Shown here one piece after another: positions 62,740 to 64,000 of a stretch of DNA of 64,000 bases. Source of the DNA: Lentinula raphanica (taxonomy: Eukaryota; Basidiomycota; Agaricomycetes; Agaricales; Omphalotaceae). The notes below the pieces were generated by a model that worked only from the letters and a program-made list of their open reading frames with translations, had not been told where the DNA came from and ran no database searches. The number at the start of each line of letters is the position of its first letter. Position 1 is the stretch's first letter. The stretch covers positions 62,001 through 126,000 of the forward strand of contig JANVFP010000054.1 in the NCBI GenBank assembly GCA_027919835.1, in the 5' to 3' direction. Position numbers and translations under genes: made by a program.

Positions 62740-63100
62740 TACATAGGGCCGGCGCCTAAAAAAACCGGGCAATCACTTTCGCGATGGAAAAATCGAAAAA
62801 AACGCGGGCGCTATTGATTAGATAGATTCAAGGCGAAAGATAATCTGTGATCAATGCGAAAGGTTCCATGAAGATAATGGGAAAGAAAATCAGTTTTTGA
62901 GGTGAAAGAAGAACTTTGATGGGTGAAAAATGGCCCAATATTCAAGCCGCAAAACGGCATCTATTATCAATGGGAAAGATTATATATAGAGCGCGTACTA
63001 TGTGCTATTTATGGGAGGAAATTGGGTAAATACTACGAGCGTCAATCAACTTTTTGATTCCAACTTTCCCGACCTGTAAAATTATGCTGCGCCCCTAGTG
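62740..63100 (-). repeat. Right terminal inverted repeat of the giant element
   Basis: Reverse complement of 40,102-40,462. The last 120 bp is almost identical and the inner part is about 85 percent similar by eye. It shows the same subterminal motifs (GCGAAAGATAA, GTGAAAGAAG, GGGAAAGAAAATCAG). It ends CTAGTG, followed by ACA. Confidence 0.9.
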
Positions 63101-63151
63101 ACATATATGTAGCTCGGTGATCATTCGAAGCTGAAGCGATTTCAATCACCT

Positions 63152-64000
63152 TTAATCAAGCATATCTACAACAACAGGTCTAAACCCTGCCCCACCGAAC
63201 CCAGACGTCTGATATTCGACTCTGCGCTTACCCATGGGCCAATTAGCGGCATTGACGAACACCGTGACCTCTCCGGCTTCGCCAGAAGCAGAAGCATTCG
63301 AAATCGAGTGCTCGTTGCTCTCTACCTGATCAAAATCATTTTGTACACTTCCAACGTTACCCTTAGACCAAGAATGTATATGAGCGCCATGGGCTTCGTG
63401 GATATGTCCGAATACATGTAGCCGAGGACGGAGACGAGGAAGAGCAGCGGCGAGAGCGGGGCAACCAGGGAGATCGCCTCCGTTTGTTCTGTCGAGGATG
63501 TTACGAGGAGGTCCGTGGGTTAGTCTAGAAACGGTTTGGATGATTGATATCGATGATGAAAGGGATAGCGAGCCTGGAGCTCACAGTATATCTGCTTTTT
63601 GGAACTTTGAAACCAACGCTGTTGGAACGTGAATAAGACGAGTTTGGGATTTCGGTGTTCAGTGTACTCACCAGGTCCTTCAGCAGCGGTGTAACCAAAA
63701 GCCCAGTTATAGAACTCTGGCGACCACTATTCACGAAAGATCAGCGGACAGTATAAGCGACTGCTAGCACCAGGGGAATATCGATAATGACGTACCGGAG
63801 AGCCATATACCGACCACGACCGACATCCTTCTTTGGCTTGAAAAGTGTAGAATTCATTTTGCAAGTACACAACGTTCGCCTCGCGAGCCTTTGACCCTTT
63901 CAACAAGTCGAGTATACGTCCCCGTTCCTGATATGTTATGAACAATCGATCAAGATACAAGCAGTGGTGGTGCATAGCACACTTGGGGCATTGCGTGTCC
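63152..64000 (-). CDS. Metallophosphoesterase (MPPED/239FB-like), 5' end outside window
   Basis: Leftward exons give ERGRILDLLKGSKAREANVVYLQNEF, WSVYGSP-WSPEFYNWAFGY, KADI-LLTHGPPRNILDRT, GCPALAAALPRLRPRLHVFGHIHEAHGAH and VTVFVNAANWPMG, ending VVVDMLD at TAA 63,152. LTHGPP and FGHIH are the later metal-binding His motifs of calcineurin-like phosphoesterases. The first motifs (D.H, GD, GNH) should lie to the right of the window. These cytosolic enzymes hydrolyse phosphodiesters. The natural substrate is not known. The gene's 3' end is 52 bp from the giant transposon, but the coding sequence is untouched. Confidence 0.88.

Larger units (their letters stand above)
40102..63100. mobile_element. 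23-kb CACTA-type (Plavaka-like) giant transposon with cargo genes
   Basis: The two ends are inverted copies of one sequence of about 360 bp. The left end begins CACTAGGGGCGCAGCATAAT at 40,102, and the right end is its reverse complement finishing TAGTG at 63,100. The 3-bp direct repeat ACA lies immediately outside both (40,099-40,101 and 63,101-63,103). CACTA termini with 3-bp duplications are the hallmark of the CMC superfamily, and a Tnp2-type transposase, the enzyme of that superfamily, lies inside. The interior also carries two RING genes, a coiled-coil gene, two paralogues of an uncharacterised domain, a WD40-like gene and three other lineage-specific genes. Flanking genes (tRNA-Glu, metallophosphoesterase) are ordinary. 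That all cargo moves together is inferred from this structure. Confidence 0.88.

Noticed and set aside
40105..63097. The two 355-bp inverted copies as independent MITEs
   Set aside because: Both point outward with CACTAG at the outer edge, and the same 3-bp ACA lies outside both. Treated as separate elements, the inner edges show no matching target duplications. One large element explains all of this better.

Overview
The window is eukaryotic DNA from a basidiomycete fungus, most likely an Agaricomycete. The genes are packed at about one per 2 kb and broken by many 45-70 nt GT-AG introns with CTAAC-like branch points. They include families typical of that group: a FunK1 kinase, a GMC alcohol oxidase, an alpha-L-fucosidase, a Tnp2-type transposase and abundant lineage-specific proteins. 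Gene models below were spliced by eye from reading frames and splice sites. Outer coordinates include introns.

Layout. 1-2.4 kb: the 5' part of a PH/RasGEF-like signalling gene that runs off the left edge. 3-17 kb: a rearranged region. It holds two copies of a duplicated segment (about 5.6-7.5 and 14.5-16.8 kb), each with a secreted-protein gene, and a remnant of the last exon of a short-chain dehydrogenase. Between these lie the intact dehydrogenase, an ING-family PHD protein, and a GMC oxidoreductase split by a 944-bp DNA transposon with 8-bp target duplications. 17.6-39.5 kb: mostly housekeeping and secreted or membrane genes. These are a 1604-residue PH protein, a GH29 fucosidase, a decayed FunK1 kinase, a membrane protein with a repetitive ectodomain, a Mid2/SKG6-like membrane protein, REX4 exonuclease, acireductone dioxygenase and an SGNH esterase. 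Two small non-autonomous DNA transposons lie among them. At 40.0 kb is an intron-containing tRNA-Glu.

40,102-63,100 is the most striking part. It has the structure of one 23-kb CACTA-type (CMC/Plavaka-like) transposon. The two ends are inverted repeats of about 360 bp starting CACTAG, and both flanks carry the 3-bp duplication ACA. Inside are a Tnp2-type transposase (with an in-frame TGA) and at least eight other genes: a long coiled-coil protein with tandemly duplicated exons, two RING-finger paralogues on either side of the transposase, two paralogues of an uncharacterised C-terminal domain, one next to each end, a WD40-like protein with a membrane anchor, and three lineage-specific proteins. 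The element sits about 30 bp upstream of the tRNA gene. The last gene (63.2 kb to the right edge) is the 3' part of a metallophosphoesterase and lies outside the element.
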